From Collinsella sp. (GTDB lineage Bacteria; Actinomycetota; Coriobacteriia; Coriobacteriales; Coriobacteriaceae): a DNA stretch of 6,262 bases. The position numbers and the translations under genes were made by a program. The notes beneath the pieces were generated by a model. The model was not told the origin of the DNA. It saw only the letters and a program-made list of their open reading frames with translations, and searched no databases. Positions within the stretch are counted from its first letter, which is position 1. Each line of letters begins with the position of its first letter. The DNA is taken from positions 1 to 6,262 of the forward strand of contig DYAA01000162.1 of assembly GCA_019419405.1 (NCBI GenBank). Reading direction: 5' to 3'. This document shows, in pieces, positions 5,328-6,262 of this stretch.

Positions 5328-6262
5328 GTGGCAGGCTGGAATCTGACCGGCAATGCCGTTTCCGCCGAGTTCGACGGTTCGGACGAGCAGGAGCGCAAAG
5401 AGCTCAGCGTGAGCCAGGCGGTGGAGATCGCCGCTGGTGCGCTCGATGCTATTCCGCAGCTGAGCGTCCTGGGCGAGGTCACGGGCTTCCGTGGCCCCAA
5501 TGCCCGAAGCGGTCACTGCTACTTCCAGATTAAGGACGACTCGGCAGCCGTTGACTGCATCATCTGGAAGGGCGCCTATCTCAAGCGCACCTTCGATTTG
5601 CGCGACGGTATGCAGGTGAGCTTTAAGGGCAGCTTCAATCTCTACAAGCCTACGGGTCGCATGAGCTTCGTTGCCCGCTCGTTCTCGCTGGCGGGGGAGG
5701 GTCTGCTGCGTCAACAAGTGGCGCAACTGGCCGAAAAGCTACGCCGCGAGGGCCTGGTGGACGAAGCGCGCAAGCGCCGCATTCCGGTGTTCTGCTCCCG
5801 CGTGGCGGTTGTCACCTCGCTTTCGGGTGCCGTAATCGACGACGTCAAGCGCACATTGCGTCGTCGCAACCCGCTCGTCGAGCTCGTCTGCGTGGGCGCC
5901 AAGGTTCAAGGCGAGGGTGCGCCGGCCGAGCTCATTGAGGGCCTGCGCCGCGCCGCTTCCATTGCGCCGGCACCCGATTGCATCTTGCTGGTGCGCGGCG
6001 GTGGCTCCTTCGAGGACCTCATGACCTTTAACGACGAGGAGCTTGCCCGTGCGGTGGCAGCCTGTCCCGTGCCTGTGGTGACGGGCATTGGGCATGAGCC
6101 CGATACCTCGATTTGCGACATGGTGAGCGACCGACGCGCCTCCACGCCCACGGCGGCGGCAGAATCGGTGGCGCCGGCTATGACGGAGTTGGCCGATGTG
6201 CTCGAGGCGCGCCATCAGCGTCTGGGTGCCGCGATGGCATCGATGATTGGGTCGGCCCAGGT
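5328..6262 (+). CDS. xseA: Exodeoxyribonuclease VII large subunit (partial, 3' end outside window)
   Basis: Exonuclease VII degrades single-stranded DNA from both ends to short oligonucleotides; XseA is its catalytic subunit and works with several XseB copies in the cytoplasm. The first 311 codons are present. An N-terminal OB-fold domain spans about 27-120, with GEVTGF (49-54) and SGHCYFQIKD (61-70). The catalytic domain follows, with VVTSLSGAVIDD (161-172), VQGEGA (193-198), RGGGSFEDL (223-231), the GHEPDTS motif (255-261) and DRRASTPTAAAE (268-279). The tail, usually a long coiled coil, begins at the window edge. Compared with E. coli there are about 15 extra N-terminal residues. GTG at 5328 is preferred for its AGGAGG; ATG at 5310 is in frame and would add six residues. 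xseB would be expected downstream. Confidence 0.93.
   Translation, partial: MAGWNLTGNAVSAEFDGSDEQERKELSVSQAVEIAAGALDAIPQLSVLGEVTGFRGPNARSGHCYFQIKDDSAAVDCIIWKGAYLKRTFDLRDGMQVSFKGSFNLYKPTGRMSFVARSFSLAGEGLLRQQVAQLAEKLRREGLVDEARKRRIPVFCSRVAVVTSLSGAVIDDVKRTLRRRNPLVELVCVGAKVQGEGAPAELIEGLRRAASIAPAPDCILLVRGGGSFEDLMTFNDEELARAVAACPVPVVTGIGHEPDTSICDMVSDRRASTPTAAAESVAPAMTELADVLEARHQRLGAAMASMIGSAQ

Noticed and set aside
5160..5726. 188-codon minus-strand frame across the metallopeptidase-xseA junction
   Set aside because: It overlaps two well-supported genes and their spacer and lacks recognisable motifs.
1..6262. CRISPR array, defence island, prophage or transposon
   Set aside because: No repeat-spacer pattern, transposase, integrase or phage gene is visible, and the genes present are housekeeping or envelope genes with uniform GC-rich codon use.

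Overview
The window is about 6.3 kb of GC-rich chromosomal DNA from a bacterium. Gene content and style suggest a gut actinobacterium of the Coriobacteriia, most likely Collinsella-like. This is inferred from an exported C69 dipeptidase with a membrane anchor, a high-GC coding style and Shine-Dalgarno-led genes; no marker gene settles it. The window holds six genes and no RNA gene, insertion sequence or CRISPR array.

Left half, minus strand. A 600-residue C69-family dipeptidase (81-1883) has an N-terminal signal peptide ending directly before its catalytic cysteine and a C-terminal membrane anchor. Upstream of it is an AT-rich intergenic region (1884-2191) with a hairpin, 21-bp phased repeats and a palindrome, which looks like a regulated promoter. 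A strong rho-independent terminator (2111-2156) ends the next minus-strand unit. That unit is a diacylglycerol/lipid-kinase-family gene (2294-3211) followed 9 bp later by a 30-codon membrane microprotein gene (2192-2284). The microprotein's ribosome binding site overlaps the kinase stop codon.

Right half, plus strand. A short divergent promoter region (3212-3309) separates the lipid kinase from ribonuclease D (rnd, 3310-4443). Next come a YugP-type membrane zinc metallopeptidase (4508-5212), a GC-rich hairpin spacer, and the large subunit of exodeoxyribonuclease VII (xseA, from 5328), which runs off the right edge.

The plus-strand genes join two nucleases (RNA 3'-end trimming, single-stranded DNA degradation) around a membrane protease of unknown substrate. 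The minus-strand genes concern the envelope: lipid phosphorylation, a tiny membrane protein and surface peptide hydrolysis. Most of the window is ordinary housekeeping content. The items most worth a second look are the unlisted microprotein, the phased repeats before the dipeptidase, and the dipeptidase's coupling of export to active-site exposure.
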